From assembly GCA_002633005.1 (NCBI GenBank), contig NMRA01000493.1:261140-325139 (forward strand): a DNA stretch of 64,000 nt, in the 5' to 3' direction. The translations under genes were made by a program, and so were the position numbers. This stretch comes from Phoronis australis. Lineage: Eukaryota > Phoronida > Phoronidae. Shown piece by piece: positions 1-11,564 of this stretch. Numbering within the stretch: the stretch's first letter is position 1; every line of letters begins with the position of its first letter. The notes under the pieces were generated by a model. The model was given only the letters and a program-made list of their open reading frames with translations, was not told the origin of the DNA and searched no databases.

Positions 1-279
1 GTATGCGATCAAATTTTTAGCTTGAAAGTTCTCAGACTTGGTGACCAGGGGTCCGCTCCAAGAAAACAGATTTAGCTAAGACAAATAATCCTAGAGCTTT
101 TAGGGCATGAAAGGTAACCAATATTCTTTGGTGCCACAGTGCTCTAAGGGTATCCTCATGCTTGAAAATGGTCGTCTGGCAGGTTTGCACTGGTGGGTGT
201 AGTCAGGGGAGCCAAGAGAATGACACTCAAAAATTGAGTTAGATCAACTTGTCTGGTAGCCACTGAAAACTGCCCACAA

Positions 280-830
280 TATGTACTACGTTGCTGTATC
301 AAAATTGGTCACTGCCAGACAATTTCAGTGGTGGAGAGTAACAACAGGGTATAAACGGGGTAAAAACTTGAGGAAGATCAATCGAAGAAGTAACCGCATG
401 AAACCAGTTGCAAAATATTCACTGCGAGCCCATGTACTACGAATAAACACTGTCAGACAACTCTAGTGGTGGGTTTAGCTACATGTACGCCAGACACGCC
501 CAAATACCCGAGGTGAGGTAGATCAACCCACCAGGTAACCGCTTGAAACCAATTGCACGACGTCCAGCATCACTGCACATGGCACAATAGTAAGATGCCA
601 GACAGTTTCGGTGATAGGGTGTCCCTGCCAGACGATTATAAAAAGGACTAAAATTTGAGCTAAATCAAACCACAGGCACAATCATATATCTGAGTTGAGC
701 TACTTATAGATTTACCCGCCAGGTAACTCTTTGAAACCATTTACATAACGTCCAGCAATACTCCACATGCAACAAAAGGTACCTTACAGACAATTTCAGC
801 GGTGGGGCAGTAGCATGCAGAAGTCTGGTC
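280..830. repeat. Degenerate tandem repeat, units about 135-190 bp
   Basis: Two phrases recur in the same order: a 'CAGACAATTTCAGTGG'-like string near 316, 451, 597 and 783, and an 'AAACCAGTTGCA'-like string near 399, 545 and 735. Copies are diverged and spacing is uneven, so this is an old satellite-like block. The short open frames inside it are by-products. Confidence 0.6.
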
Positions 831-839
831 GATGTACTG

Positions 840-2335
840 GCGACTTTTTATTCGACGCCCCCCTCTCCCTACCCAAATGTATCTATCCTAGTAATAATAA
901 AAATAAAAATGTGACACATAACCTAGAATGGTCATTTAATTCAACTTTTAATCAGTCACGACTTCGACAAAAATTATACGTAGTGGTTGGATACTCCCCT
1001 CCCCTCATGTGGATGCCCGGGCCGTCGCCATAATTACTGACAACCATATACAACATCAGATGAATAATCAATTTGAACGTGTTTTATTTGCACTATGTAG
1101 ACATCGAACGAACAGTTCTATATTGCCGGCGATAATTCTCCAAAATCCACTCGGGCTCTAGACAACGGGGGATAACGACTTCGCCATGTAATAATCTATG
1201 TATACACAGCTCTATGCATCAGAGGTCAACACTGTGGCAAATTCATTTCATTCACAATTCAACAATTTAACAAAAATCCATAGTGCTCAATTGCATTTCA
1301 AAAGCGTTCATAACTGTATACTTTAATTCAACTGAAGGTTTTAAAATGCGCTTGGCTTTACAAAACAATCATCTAACTCTTGTCAAGTTGACTTTCTTGT
1401 TTTTGAATGGGAATTTTGAAACAAATTATTACTTTAATGCAGGTTCTGTTAATTAGAATAGGTTTCTTTTATATTAGCTCTTGCACGTTGCCTTTCCCAC
1501 ACCACCGTTTTCTGATTGCATCATTGAACTCCTTCACAACTGCTTTCTGTCTTTCTTTGAACTCAGGTTTATGTTGACAAAACCTTTTGTTTTCTGAATA
1601 ACAAAATTAAATGTTAAAATGCACTATATTTTCCATTTGTTAGCTGCCAGCAAGTAGTGCAAAAAGTTGGAATTAGGACTTCGATGCTAATCTAGCCGGT
1701 CACGTAATATTCATTAACGTGATAAGGGTAACAAAATGTTTTTAAACCTACAGTGACGCAAGAAACTGCATAGGATTGGGGTTGTCCAAACCTAAACGTT
1801 GGAATTTGTACACATTGTTTATAATTCAGAAATGGGATACTGTAATGCCAAGGATCATTATGAGATTGATTTTGTGAAAGTAAAATGCTTAATTTGTTTT
1901 CTTAGTCAGCTAAAGAGGGCAAAATGCAGCTTTAAAGATAATGCATGTACATTGATGGATGTCAAACAGACTGGTGAATTATTATGTGATAACTCTTGAA
2001 GGAAGAGTACATGCTCTGTTGTAGCTGGGGTTTCACTAGGAGGAAGCAAACTTACAGAAATGAAATCTCAATTACGAAAATATGATTTTCTAAAATTCCC
2101 TCATGTATTTAAACAAATGAGATATCAGAAAAATAGGCAGGAAGAATAAAATAACTGACTGCAACAGACGAGCGTGGTAATGGTTATGAAACCTCAAATA
2201 GCTTCAGTTTAGAATTCTTTAAGAGCACGTGAAATGAAATTTAACCGTAAAGAACATGCAAGAAATGCTATGTTTTTGTAATAGAAAGAAGCAGAAACGT
2301 ATAAAAGAAATGTAAAATATATTGACAGGAATTAA
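840..2335. other. Intergenic stretch with no supported gene
   Basis: AT-rich DNA with only short open frames and no recognisable protein motif, RNA gene or clear repeat. Part of the right end may be LTR of the adjacent decayed Gypsy element, but its outer boundary could not be fixed. Confidence 0.5.
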
Positions 2336-2369
2336 AAATGGCGTCACAAAAGGATGACGTCATAGAAAA

Positions 2370-2645
2370 CTATAACATCACAACACCTCCCCGCCTTATT
2401 GAATGAAAGCTTGTTTTTTTAAGTCTCTCAGACCTTCTCAAGTTGTGTGGCCCATATTCATTTTCCATTGGAAGTCGTGGGTTTGGGCGCTTCTTCTCTT
2501 CCAATTTTCTCGTTTGCATATCTGTTGCCGTAGTTGCATTCTCTTCATTCCTTGCTTGTCTGTCATCTGTATCGGATTCTCCAATTGACAAAAATGGGGT
2601 ATCTCCAGGATCTGTATCTTCTTCAGAACAATACCTTGGTCTCAA
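2370..2645 (-). pseudogene. Gypsy A polyprotein C-terminal tail
   Basis: The 91-residue frame begins in an 'RPRYCSEEDTDP' context and ends with a basic 'LRRSERLKKTSF' stretch, a common tail of metazoan Gypsy polyproteins after integrase. The last codons run through the polypurine tract (RRGG) into the presumed LTR. It is separated from the integrase frame by disrupted sequence. Confidence 0.6.
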
Positions 2646-2803
2646 CTGATCGATATGACGATGTCATATTGCACCACTTGGCACGACATTCCCTTTGATA
2701 TAACGTGGACCCATAACCCGGGCCACCACAGCAGGAAGCCAGCCAGCTAGCTGTATGATGACTGTCGTCAAAAAATATTTATATATACAGCTTTGTACCA
2801 AGG

Positions 2804-3622
2804 CTACACAGCAGGTACCCAGCGAGGGTCCCTACTTTGACGAGGCCCATAGCTCAAGGCATAACATGGCATTCCAATGGTATACATATGAGTCTTTGAC
2901 ACTGTTTGATAGGACTCAGCAATTTGTGGTTTCGCAGCATTTCTTGACTGCTTCCCTTGCGCTACATGAGCAGGTGAAGGACGTAAGCTGTCTAGCTTAC
3001 AACGAATTTGTCTTCCATTTAATTGTTCGCTTGGAGAATAACCAGAATCTAGAGGTGTACGACGATATAAAAACTCTTGTAACGCTGCTTTTGGCAACAA
3101 ATAAGATTTCCGCAGAGATTGCTTGAAAGTCTGTACCAAACGCTCTGCTGCTCCATTTGTAGCTGGATGGTATGGGGCACCTGTAAGGTGTAAAATACCA
3201 CGTTCTTGGCACCAAGCCTGGAATTCTTCAGAGTAAAACGTTGCTGCATTATCAGTCACTAACGTGTGAGGATAACCAAAATGCGAAAACTCTCTTTCAA
3301 GCAATTCCGTTGTTGTTTTTGTTGACAGTGAACATGTTGGCTGTATACATGGGTATTTAGAATACGCATCTACCATGACCAACCAGTTTGTTCCAAGGCA
3401 GTTTATGGCATGATCAACATGAACACGGCTCCATGGCTTTTCGGGTAGCATCCATGGATGAATAGCTGCTTTCAGTGATCTGTTTTGATGTTCAGCACAA
3501 GCCGTGCAATGACGTACCAGTTCGTCAATATCCTCGTTAATATGTGGCCAATAAACCACTGTCCGTGCTAGTTGCTTCATTCTCTGAATTCCGAAATGGC
3601 CAATATGAAGCAGATCCAACAC
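2804..3622 (-). pseudogene. Gypsy A integrase region
   Basis: The 272-residue frame begins with an HHCC zinc-binding module: His in 'LLHIGHFG' and Cys in 'HCTACAEH'. A DDE catalytic core follows, with Asp in 'VHVDHAIN', Asp in 'VTDNAATF' and Glu in 'NGAAERLVQTF'. Integrase joins retrotransposon cDNA to host DNA. All three acidic positions survive even though the element around it is decayed. The frame overlaps the preceding RNase H frame out of register, which indicates a frameshift. Confidence 0.9.
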
Positions 3623-4007
3623 CTGTTTTCGTAATCTCTTTGGAATAACTGTCCGTGTACCATGAAGTATCTTTCAATTTTCTGAAAAATTTCAATTCTT
3701 CGGAATCCATAGAAACTGGCCAACATTCTATGGCATATCTCATTGCTTTAGAAATTTCAGAATCCTTGCTAGATTCTTTATTAAGCAATTTAGAGTTAAC
3801 AGGGATCAATTGTAGACTTACTTGCTCAACAGAACAGACCACATTCACGTCTGCTTGTTTTTCATCCCTGTCGAATTTTGGATCCTTACCGCAGGTTAAG
3901 CGACTCAATGCATCTGCATTAGAATGATCAGACGTTTTCCGATACTCTATTGTGTATTCATACTGGCTAAGATGTAACGCCCATATTGCTAGTCGATTAG
4001 CAGCCAT
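3537..4007 (-). pseudogene. Gypsy A RNase H end and spacer to integrase
   Basis: It opens with 'ANRLAIWALHLSQYEYTIEY' followed by 'NADALSRL', the conserved end of Gypsy RNase H domains. A less conserved linker toward the integrase zinc finger follows. It overlaps its neighbours in other frames at both ends, so at least two frameshifts separate what was one polyprotein. Confidence 0.8.
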
Positions 4008-4393
4008 AGCTGGAAGATAGAAACTAAAGGTTTGTGATCAGTTATCAAAATGAAACGTCTTCCGAAAAGAAATTGGTGAAATTTCTTTAGTGCAAAAACA
4101 ATTGCCAGAGCCTCACGTTGGATTTGACTGTACCTCCTTTGAGTGTCCGTGAGAATCTTTGAAACATTGGCAATCGGACGTTCACTACCATCAGGATAGC
4201 GATAAAATACAACGACTCCAATCCCAACATTAGAAGCTTCACATGAAATTCCCAACTGTTGTTTAGGATAGAAATGAGCCAGAACTGCATCTGTACAAAG
4301 TATTTCTTTTAAACGATGAAAAACTGCATTCTCCTCAGCTCCCCATTTCCATGACACATCTTTGTGCGTCAAATGGCTCAGACTAGCAATCAA
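3989..4393 (-). pseudogene. Gypsy A RNase H domain
   Basis: Recognisable RNase H landmarks are 'SCEASNVGIG', 'QREALAIVFALKKFHQFL' and 'LITDHKPL'. The first usually reads S-C-D-A-S, so the first catalytic Asp appears as Glu here, consistent with decay. RNase H removes the RNA strand of the RNA-DNA hybrid during reverse transcription. Confidence 0.85.
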
Positions 4394-4512
4394 GGTAGAT
4401 AAGTTCGGAATGAACTTTCCATAAAATTAAAAACAGATCCAAGGAACAAACGTAGACGAGAAACATCTGATGGGGCTGGCATTTTCAAAACAACGTCGAC
4501 TTTGCTACCTTT

Positions 4513-4875
4513 TTAGTGACCTAAGTATTCTACGGTTTGCTGACCAAATGAGCATTTTTCCAAGCGACATCTCATTCCATTGTCTTGCAAATGCTGGAGT
4601 AGGTTTCCTAGATTCTGAAGATGTTCTTCTGCGTTGCTTACTAAAATATCATCCAAGTATACAACCACGCCATTTAAATCGCTAATTAATTTGTCCATGA
4701 TATCCTGGAAATAACCAGGGGCTGAACTAATCCCAAATGGCAATCTCTTCTGTAGAACTCCACGATGTGTGGATAGTGCCAGACGTCTCTGACTTTCCGA
4801 GGTTAATTTAAACTGATTATACGCATCAGCCAAGTAAATTTTCGTGAAATAAAAGCCACCACTGAGCTTTCGCAT
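4513..4875 (-). pseudogene. Gypsy A reverse transcriptase palm fragment
   Basis: The frame holds the RT core: 'FTKIYLADAYNQF' (motif A region), 'LPFGISSAPGYFQ' (motif B) and 'VVYLDDILVS' with the catalytic YLDD box. Finger-domain similarity continues at about 4876-5100 in interrupted frames with stops. A functional RT would be continuous here, so the gene is inactive. Confidence 0.9.
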
Positions 4876-5319
4876 ACGATCTTCAGGCAGGAGTAGCGGA
4901 TGACGATGAGTTTCAAGCTGATGATTTATCGTAACTGAGTAATTTCCGCATACTCTTCATTTCCGTTTACTTTGGCCAGGAAACGGTGCTTTTCTTATAA
5001 GGACAACTGGTGTTCCATATTCGTTGAATTGTGTAGGTTCCCAAATTCCACGTTTAATACCAGCATCCTATGCCAGATTCAAGTCATCCAGTAATGCAAA
5101 AGGTACTGTGCGAGGTTTGCAAAATAATGGTTGACATCAGGCTTGAATTTTGCATCTGATTCGAAACCTTTTAAATATCTCAGTTTAGGTTTGAATAGGT
5201 CTGGAAATTCATCGCAGATGATTTTGCACGCGTGCTGAAACTCTACATCACTTTTCTTGTCCTCATAACGAGCAACACCAACTTAGTCATTTTGGTTGTC
5301 ATGACGCAAAATGGAATTC

Positions 5320-5600
5320 CTACATACAAAGTGCAGTGATATCACTCTTTAGCTGTCGAACTGCCGTTCGGCCAACAATATTCAAATCGTGTTTGCTTAC
5401 TACTAATTCAATATTTGCTGTATGCTGCGAATCGGACTGTAATATTGTGTTTGTACTGAAAATTCCCAAAACTGGTAATGCTTTTTCATTTGCCGCGAAA
5501 TAATGACTGCGTGATGGAGATAAAACAGGTTTTGCAAGTTTAAACCGAACCCTCTCCGAAATCAAATTGTCCGGTGATCCAGTATCTACGTCAAATATCT
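5320..5600 (-). pseudogene. Gypsy A aspartic protease region
   Basis: A D-T-G-S active-site motif is encoded at about 5575-5586 in 'FDVDTGSPDNLIS', followed by roughly 80 residues of protease-like sequence ending near 'DLNIVGRTAVRQL', the usual place for the second conserved protease strand. Retroviral-type proteases of this kind cut the Gag-Pol precursor. Confidence 0.75.
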
Positions 5601-5689
5601 GTTTTTTGCCGCATATGTGAACAACAATCTGAATTGGATCTCGATCCGAAATGTGATTAAGTTTCTGTTCTGGCCTTGCTAAAATACTG

Positions 5690-6125
5690 CTTACTTTAGC
5701 CTATTCCTAGCCTTTCTTTTGCTTAAACAAACAGCCTCTATATGACCTTTCTTGTGACAGAAACGGCATTCAGTCCCTTTAAAACGACAATCCATTGCCG
5801 CGTGGTCTTTTTTCCACAACGGGGACATGTTCCTTTTGGAAAATCCCTAAACTTCTGTGCTTTGCCCTACTTGCTTTCTTCCCTTTTTTCTTTTGTAACT
5901 TAAATACGGGATCTCCTTAAACCGTTTCTTTTGCAACTTTGGACGACTCTTCAATTTCTGCTGCTAGTTCTGTGGCTTTCTTAAAAGATAATTCGTCATC
6001 TTTTATTTTGAAAAGGGCTTTTAGGACCGCCTCATTACTAATTGAACAAATCAATCTAGTTCTCATAGCTTTATCCTGAGGATCCTTTATTGTTGGATAA
6101 CGTAGAAAATATATCTGAAACTAAA
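5690..6125 (-). pseudogene. Gypsy A gag C-terminus with zinc knuckles
   Basis: Near 5745-5835 the minus strand encodes 'CPRCGKKDHAAMDC' followed by a second C-x2-C...H unit, the paired CCHC-type knuckles typical of this Gypsy group. Upstream, near 5920-6060, 'ISNEAVLKALFKIKDDELSF' matches the helical gag C-terminal region of the same group. Stops and frameshifts interrupt it, and the gag N-terminus is missing. Confidence 0.7.
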
Positions 6126-6178
6126 TAAGGCGATCCAGATCCTCCCAAGGATACTATTGTTTCATGAAATGAAGAATA

Positions 6179-6690
6179 TAAATCGGTAAATAAAACAACA
6201 AGAATGGATCAACTGAAATTTGAAATTTTCGGATGTAACAACTTCCTTTATCAACAAAAACAGAAATAAAGTAAAATCAAACACAAAATGACAATTGACA
6301 TATAAGATATGGTGTAATGAAAATGATACATTTTTGCGTAAAAAATTCATTGGATAGAACATTTTTTATACCTTATAACTTGTAAAAAATGTTCTATCCA
6401 ATTCGTAGGACAAACTCAACATAATCTACAAACTCGGTTTCGTAATCATAGATTTAACATAATACATAAAAACAATTCTGATACTATAGGTAATCATTTC
6501 AATTCCAAAAACCATAATATTCAAGATCTTTCTGTACAAATAATAGAAAAACTCCAACACCCCAGTACCCCTCACAGACATAAAAGAGAACAATATTGGA
6601 TAGACAAACTTAATACAATAGAACCTCATGGATTGAACATAAAAACTTCTTAAAATATGTCATTGAATTTTTTACGCAAAAATGTATTGG
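6179..6690 (+). mobile_element. Penelope-like element fragment with GIY-YIG end
   Basis: From 6405 to the TAA at 6651-6653 one frame reads 'VGQTQHNLQTRFRNHR', then 'GNHFNSKNHNI', then 'KREQYWIDKLNTIEPHGLN'. This is the GIY-YIG endonuclease tail of Penelope-like retroelements (arginine, histidine and W-I-x-x-L...P-x-G-L-N landmarks). A 28-bp segment just after the stop (about 6660-6687) reappears inverted at about 6326-6353, so a partial inverted copy of the 3' flank lies upstream. Only the ORF end is present. Confidence 0.75.
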
Positions 6691-7775
6691 CCATTTTTTC
6701 AATATTTCAGATGTATTTAGCAAAATGCCTTATCTTCATTCTCGGGGAACTTCAAATACTAAACATAAACCGCGTAGCGGGAAAATATTTAGCAGAACCA
6801 CCTTGGAACAGCACAACCACGTGGATAGCTTACTACTTATCCAAGGTCAAAGGTTACAAAGGGTTATTTTGCTATGAATGTACCTCTCTTAAAAATGAAA
6901 TTTTGGCTTAAAAAGGTGTTTACGTAATAATAATAATGGTACATAAATATACAAATATTTTCATATTCCCTGAACTTTTTTCTTTCAGAAAACATATACT
7001 ACTTGACAAAGCGTAGTTTTTCGATACACTAGTTACAATGGAGGCCACTAACTAAGGTTTGAGATAACCTTTGGATATTTCAGGCTAATTTCTCGTCTCG
7101 GTCACTGCATAATCTAAATTAGCTAAGAACACAACATATAGCGATGATGCGAATATGAAATAGGTTGAAAATTGCCAAATGTTTTTGAGAACGTTTTTGT
7201 GGCAAAAACCACTAAACCGTGTCCAGTAAGTATCGTCCCGTGGTGCTGGGGATTAACACAGCATGACGCTACTTGGACTCGCAAGGTATATCATTAGCGC
7301 AAAGGTCACCTATTTGCAAAATTGTTTTCACGTTTACAAATTGTCACTGAAAACAACTTTTACTGCACTTTGTTAAGCGTGCGTGGATCATGTTAAATAG
7401 CATCGTTGTTTAGTCCCTGCTATATATTAGCACACATCTAGTTAAGAGTTTAGAAAGTCGTCTAGTTAAGAGAATGCAAATTCATCTCTGAAGCCCCATG
7501 CAAAGCCGCCTTTGAAAGGAATTTTCTTGGTTCATGTTCAGGGATGAAGTACTTTTTTAATACGAGTATTTACATACCTTATTACAAATGCTAAAACCCT
7601 AGACTGAATAGAGTTGACTGAGCGATTGCTTCATCAGAATGATTCCACGAACTTGATTTACTTGCGTTTGAATTTTGCAATATCAGTTCTACCGATAGCA
7701 TTTAATTCTCGTTGAAGTTCGAGACACTGGTCCCTACTGTGGCTGTGTGCTGTACGCCGGCTGACCAAGAAAGGA
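6690..7775. other. Intergenic stretch with no supported gene
   Basis: AT-rich sequence with short open frames only. The frame at 6657-6911 starts in the Penelope-like inverted repeat and has no recognisable domain. Confidence 0.4.
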
Positions 7776-7778
7776 CGC

Positions 7779-7962
7779 TATATCTGCGGGAGCACGACAG
7801 GTGTACACAGGTACTAAACTGATCTGCGCGTGCACAAGTGTACACCGTAGGCACTGTATCTGCGCGAGCCCGACAGGTGTATTCAGGCACTATATCTCCG
7901 AGTGCACTACAGGTGTAAACAAGCTCTATATCTGCGCGTGCACGACAGGTGTACTCAGGCAA
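7779..7962. repeat. Minisatellite, about five copies of a 38-40 bp unit
   Basis: A unit resembling 'TATCTGCGCGTGCACGACAG' plus 'GTGTACTCAGGCAC' repeats about five times with substitutions. The open frames on both strands here are by-products of the repeat. Confidence 0.8.
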
Positions 7963-8555
7963 TCATGGTTGATAAATTTTATCATAAAACAGATTAATTT
8001 CTATTATTTCTACGAATGATAAGAATTTTCTAAGTTGTTAAGAATTAATATTAACGATTGGTGTAATGTAAGATCTAAGTTTTCTCATCAGTCCTAGTAA
8101 GTTATACAAATTCTTGTCACTGACCGAAAACGATCCTAAGAATAATGCTGTAAACGATGATTAGACTGATATATGTGAACGATTACCAGTCTCCTTAGAA
8201 TTCACATCAACCAAAATGGAGGTGAAACACTTTTACACTTAGCATTACATATTCTAAGTTTAGAAATATGATTAAGACCGTGAAGGCGACGAAGAGTACA
8301 CAATGTCTAGCTTTTCTGTTACGAGCAAGTTCACAAAGATTGACGGTAAGTATAAGGGGCAAAACTAAGCCTTTGAACTAGCATGGAGCAATGAATAGTG
8401 CACACATATAGCTAGGATGGAGTTAAATTTGTCTCGTGCGGAAACCTCTCCGGAGGGGGAGAGGGGGAGGGAGAGGCAACACAACAATTCGTGATGATCG
8501 GCACTAAAAATTGTGGCACCAGAAATATTCATTCATTGAAGTAAGTCAGGCTAAC

Positions 8556-8705
8556 CAGTGGCGGATTTAGAAGGGAACCATGGCCCCCCCTTAAACTCTC
8601 CCTGATTCCATTTGGCAATTCGGGGGGTGCGAATGTCTGACGGGCAAAATCCTGGCTAATACTCTGACCTGGCCCCCCAAACTAAGAATCCTGAATCCGC
8701 CCCTA
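8556..8705. mobile_element. Short hAT-like MITE
   Basis: The left end is CAGTGGCGGATTTAG and the right end, read inward, resembles GGGGCGGATTCAGGA. A 'CTAAC' string flanks both sides (8551-8555 and 8706-8710), a plausible target duplication. The family recurs many times in this window. It has no coding capacity. Confidence 0.7.
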
Positions 8706-8998
8706 CTAACGCGTCTTTATTAATAATCCACTGGTGCCACCTGCTGCCCCGAATTGCTGCTCCAGTTCAATCCCGTCCTGCAGCCATTCTATTGATGAGT
8801 TTCTGTAATTACATCACGTTTTGCCTCTTAATAGTTGCTAAACATAAATTGAAACATTAGAACGTTCTAGAAACCATGTGTAGTTAGTTGTCGCAACAAG
8901 AGGGGGTTCCATATATCAAACTCGACAAATACCCTTGGTGTTAGCGCATTAAATTTTGGAATTAAATGCTGAATGACGTCAAAAAGAACATGTGTCTT

Positions 8999-9075
8999 AA
9001 AACCCTAAGCAATATTGCCACGAGTCAAAGTTTAATATTAAAACCCTACGCAATATTGCCACGAGTCAAAGTTTA
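8999..9075. repeat. Two-copy 41-bp tandem duplication
   Basis: The string from 'AAAACCCTAAGCAATATTGC' through 'CACGAGTCAAAGTTTA' occurs twice head to tail with one or two changes. Confidence 0.9.
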
Positions 9076-9178
9076 TTAATTCTGTTAAAACTAATGATTG
9101 CTTAAAGGTATTTCATTAAACACAATATACATCCATTGACTGGTCTTGGTGTATTACAAGCTTCACGAATACATAGAG

Positions 9179-9318
9179 AATCCTACCCTCGTCTCAGGTT
9201 TATGACAAGTGCAAAGCCTCTTGGAAATTTCGTCATAATCCCAAGACTTGCCGAAAGATTTTGACCAAATTTCCAAGAGGTTTTGCCCATGTCATAAATC
9301 TCAGACGAATGTAGGATT
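9179..9318. repeat. Long hairpin (52-bp arms, 36-nt loop)
   Basis: The segment 9179-9230 is the reverse complement of 9267-9318 at about 45 of 52 positions. Both outer ends are AATCCTAC-like. It could be a small foldback transposon or a transcribed hairpin. Confidence 0.85.
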
Positions 9319-9570
9319 TGTTTTCTCACATGAACCGTAAAAAAGATCTTTTCTGTCGAAAAACTCGACGTGTCTAAAACTTACAACCACATCCCGCAAC
9401 TTTTGTAAAAACACGCTTTGGCAAAGTAAATTGCGTTCAGCTTTCATATCAAATATTCAAATTAGAATCTAATAAATAGTCTTTGAAGTTGTAATATTAA
9501 AACTTAAAAAATGTAGATAAACTGTTACAACAGTCAGCAAGACTTCCCCGAGCGTGAGCACTAAATTGAC

Positions 9571-9700
9571 CTTGAGACAGCATAGCTACGGTCTCGCCGC
9601 GTTTCTTGAGTTGGGGATCATCTCCGTTTGAATGAACGTGGATATGGAATTCGCCGCCCAAGATGTGCCCGTTTAAGAAGTTGCTAGAATGTCCATCCGA
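9571..9700 (-). CDS. Possible isolated exon, unknown protein
   Basis: The minus strand is open with coding-like composition, reading '...SNFLNGHILGGEFHIHVHS', then 'NGDDPQLKKRGETVAMLSQ'. It is bounded by a CCCAG acceptor and an AAG/GTCAAT donor, which is a weak one. It is more GC-rich than its surroundings, and the frame stays open beyond the weak donor. I do not recognise the family and found no partner exons, so this may be a gene fragment or chance. Confidence 0.3.
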
Positions 9701-10034
9701 CTGGGAGTACGTACAGTTGCGACAAGCGATTTGTCAATCATAACCTTATCACATTCTCGGAATTCCGGCATTGTTTGGTTGGCGCGCGTTTCGTTGTTTT
9801 AGTGTTTTGCAGACGACAAAATGTAAGGCGTATGGATTTCTACTTTGCACTACATTGTGATTCCCCCATGTAATATAAAAATGCGTACTCGGTGAAAACA
9901 AAATTGAAAAAAAAATATAAAAAGCGTTCGTCTCGCCCCCTTGTTAGATGAATTACAGGTTCTGTTTTCTATTTTTTGTTTATACTGATTGTCTTTACCA
10001 TAGATATAAAGACGCTTTATATAGACACTGTATC

Positions 10035-10365
10035 CATGATCATGACAATCAATATAGAATAGCGCGTTACATAGGCCTATATAGCCACTCTGAATCCATG
10101 GTCATGACCAGAAATATAGAATAGCGGTACATACATGTATGTAGACACTCTATATCCATGGTCATGACCATAAATATAGAATAGCGGTACATATGTAGGC
10201 CCTCTATATCCATGGTCATGACCATAAATATAGAATAGCGGTACATATGTAGGCACTCTATATCCATGGTCATAACCATAAATATAGAATAGCGGTACAT
10301 ATGTAGGCACTCTATATCCATGGTCATAACCATAAATATAGAATAGCGCGCTATCCACACCCTAT
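10035..10365. repeat. Minisatellite of 54-65 bp units around CCATGGTCATGACC
   Basis: Six copies of a unit combining 'CTATATCCATGGTCATGACC' and 'ATAAATATAGAATAGCGGTA'. The last three spacings are about 54 bp, the earlier ones 61-65 bp. The near-palindromic core adds hairpin potential. The long open frames on the minus strand are artefacts of the periodicity. Confidence 0.9.
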
Positions 10366-10482
10366 ATCTATAAGTCATGTAAAGTAATCAAGTTTTTTAA
10401 TAATCTTAATACAAACTCCTACTACGAATATAATGAACGTCATTTTCTTCATTGACAGTGGACTGAGATAATAACAATGACC

Positions 10483-10780
10483 CAGTGGCGGATCTAGGAT
10501 ACCATAAGGGGGGGCCAACACGTTGCCTCGGAGGATTGGGCAAAGCGATGGTATGCACATGCGGCCCGAAAGTTGCGAGGGCTGCCGATGTGGAACTGTT
10601 GTTCCCAAATTCTATCAGAGGACTAAAAAAACAAAAAACGGGAACACAATTCCGCCGCGCCCCTCATCCGCTGCCTTTTCTAGTTGGTGAACTCGGTAAC
10701 CCAATATTACCTCACGCTTCACGCTGTTGCTGTTTAATTTTCCTTGCACCAGCCAAGGGGGGGGGCCTAAATCCGCCTAT
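10483..10780. mobile_element. hAT-like nonautonomous element
   Basis: The left end is CAGTGGCGGATCTAGGAT followed by a G-run. The right end has G-rich DNA then 'CCTAAATCCGCCTAT', the degraded inverse. The interior lacks a transposase. Open frames running through it are not conserved in other copies. Confidence 0.7.
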
Positions 10781-10888
10781 GTGTCCTTCAATAATGTGAG
10801 CGAAAACACCCTTAAGCATTCATTATTTATAAGCAGGTGACGTACACATGTAATGTAATGTAATATTCCAACCGTCTGACATGCACTG

Positions 10889-10979
10889 TATATAAAACCC
10901 ATGAAGTTGATTTGAAAGTGGACAAAGCAAGATTGGTGACAAGCCAGAAAAGATACATTGCGAAGGAAACACCTAAAAG
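10889..10979 (+). promoter_or_regulatory. Candidate TATA promoter and 5' UTR exon
   Basis: TATATAAAA lies at 10889-10897. Roughly 80 bases downstream the sequence CCTAAAAG/GTAAAA (junction after 10979) is a possible 5' splice donor. A coding exon with ATG directly after a TTTTTCAG acceptor lies at 14642. A second reading is a very short ORF from an ATG at 10986 ('MNKFFLFVFAF') ending at a GTAAGT donor, which would be a signal-peptide exon. Both are inferences. Confidence 0.35.
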
Positions 10980-11564
10980 GTAAAAATGAACAAGTTTTTC
11001 TTATTTGTGTTTGCTTTTGTAAGTTAACATTTAATACATTTCTAAACTAAAGTAGTCTGTTTAACTTTTTTCCTCTAATAATTTCCAAGAAATTGAGAAA
11101 TGAACATTTAAATAATTTTTACTGTCATGCCTTCTGAAAAAGATTCCAGGCAATTTCATCATACGTGTCTTCAGGATTTTATCCCATGGATAGAGAGCAT
11201 AGTATTACGAAAAAGTGTTAAAGAAAATTGCTTACTGAAGTTCCGCGTAATGGTGCCCTTGCGAAATACTTTTGCACACGGCTTGATTGGAGTATGCAAA
11301 ATTGGTTTAAATGTTCTCGTATTCACGGAGGATGAACGTAACTTGTACATCATTGATTGAATCACACAGGTCAATATATATCATATATTATCGTTTCGAA
11401 GGAAATTAACGAAATGTTTCGTTGACCAATCCATCTAATTAATCTTACCAATAAAACCTGTGAAAATTCCAGCAAACAAAATAAGTAATTAAAATAAAAT
11501 CGCCAGATAAATATAAATGTGCATGTATATTTAGGTCAAAATTTCCCCCGAAAGGTGTGGTTTG

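Larger units (their letters stand above)
2340..6125 (-). mobile_element. Degenerate Ty3/Gypsy retrotransposon A
   Basis: Read on the minus strand, the domain order is gag nucleocapsid, aspartic protease, reverse transcriptase, RNase H, integrase and a basic tail, which is Ty3/Gypsy order. Frames are broken several times, so it is a pseudogene. A purine-rich tract (2386-2395) directly precedes a TGTTGTGATG string (2376-2385) that looks like the start of the 3' LTR. I found no matching 5' LTR: the gag end stops where a Penelope-like fragment begins, so the element is 5'-truncated. The left limit is approximate. Confidence 0.9.

Noticed and set aside
10067-10378. 103-residue minus-strand ORF with repeating 'YSIFMVMTMDIE'
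   Set aside because: It is the translation of a 54-bp minisatellite (a multiple of three), so openness is automatic. No signal, start context or non-repeat part supports a protein.
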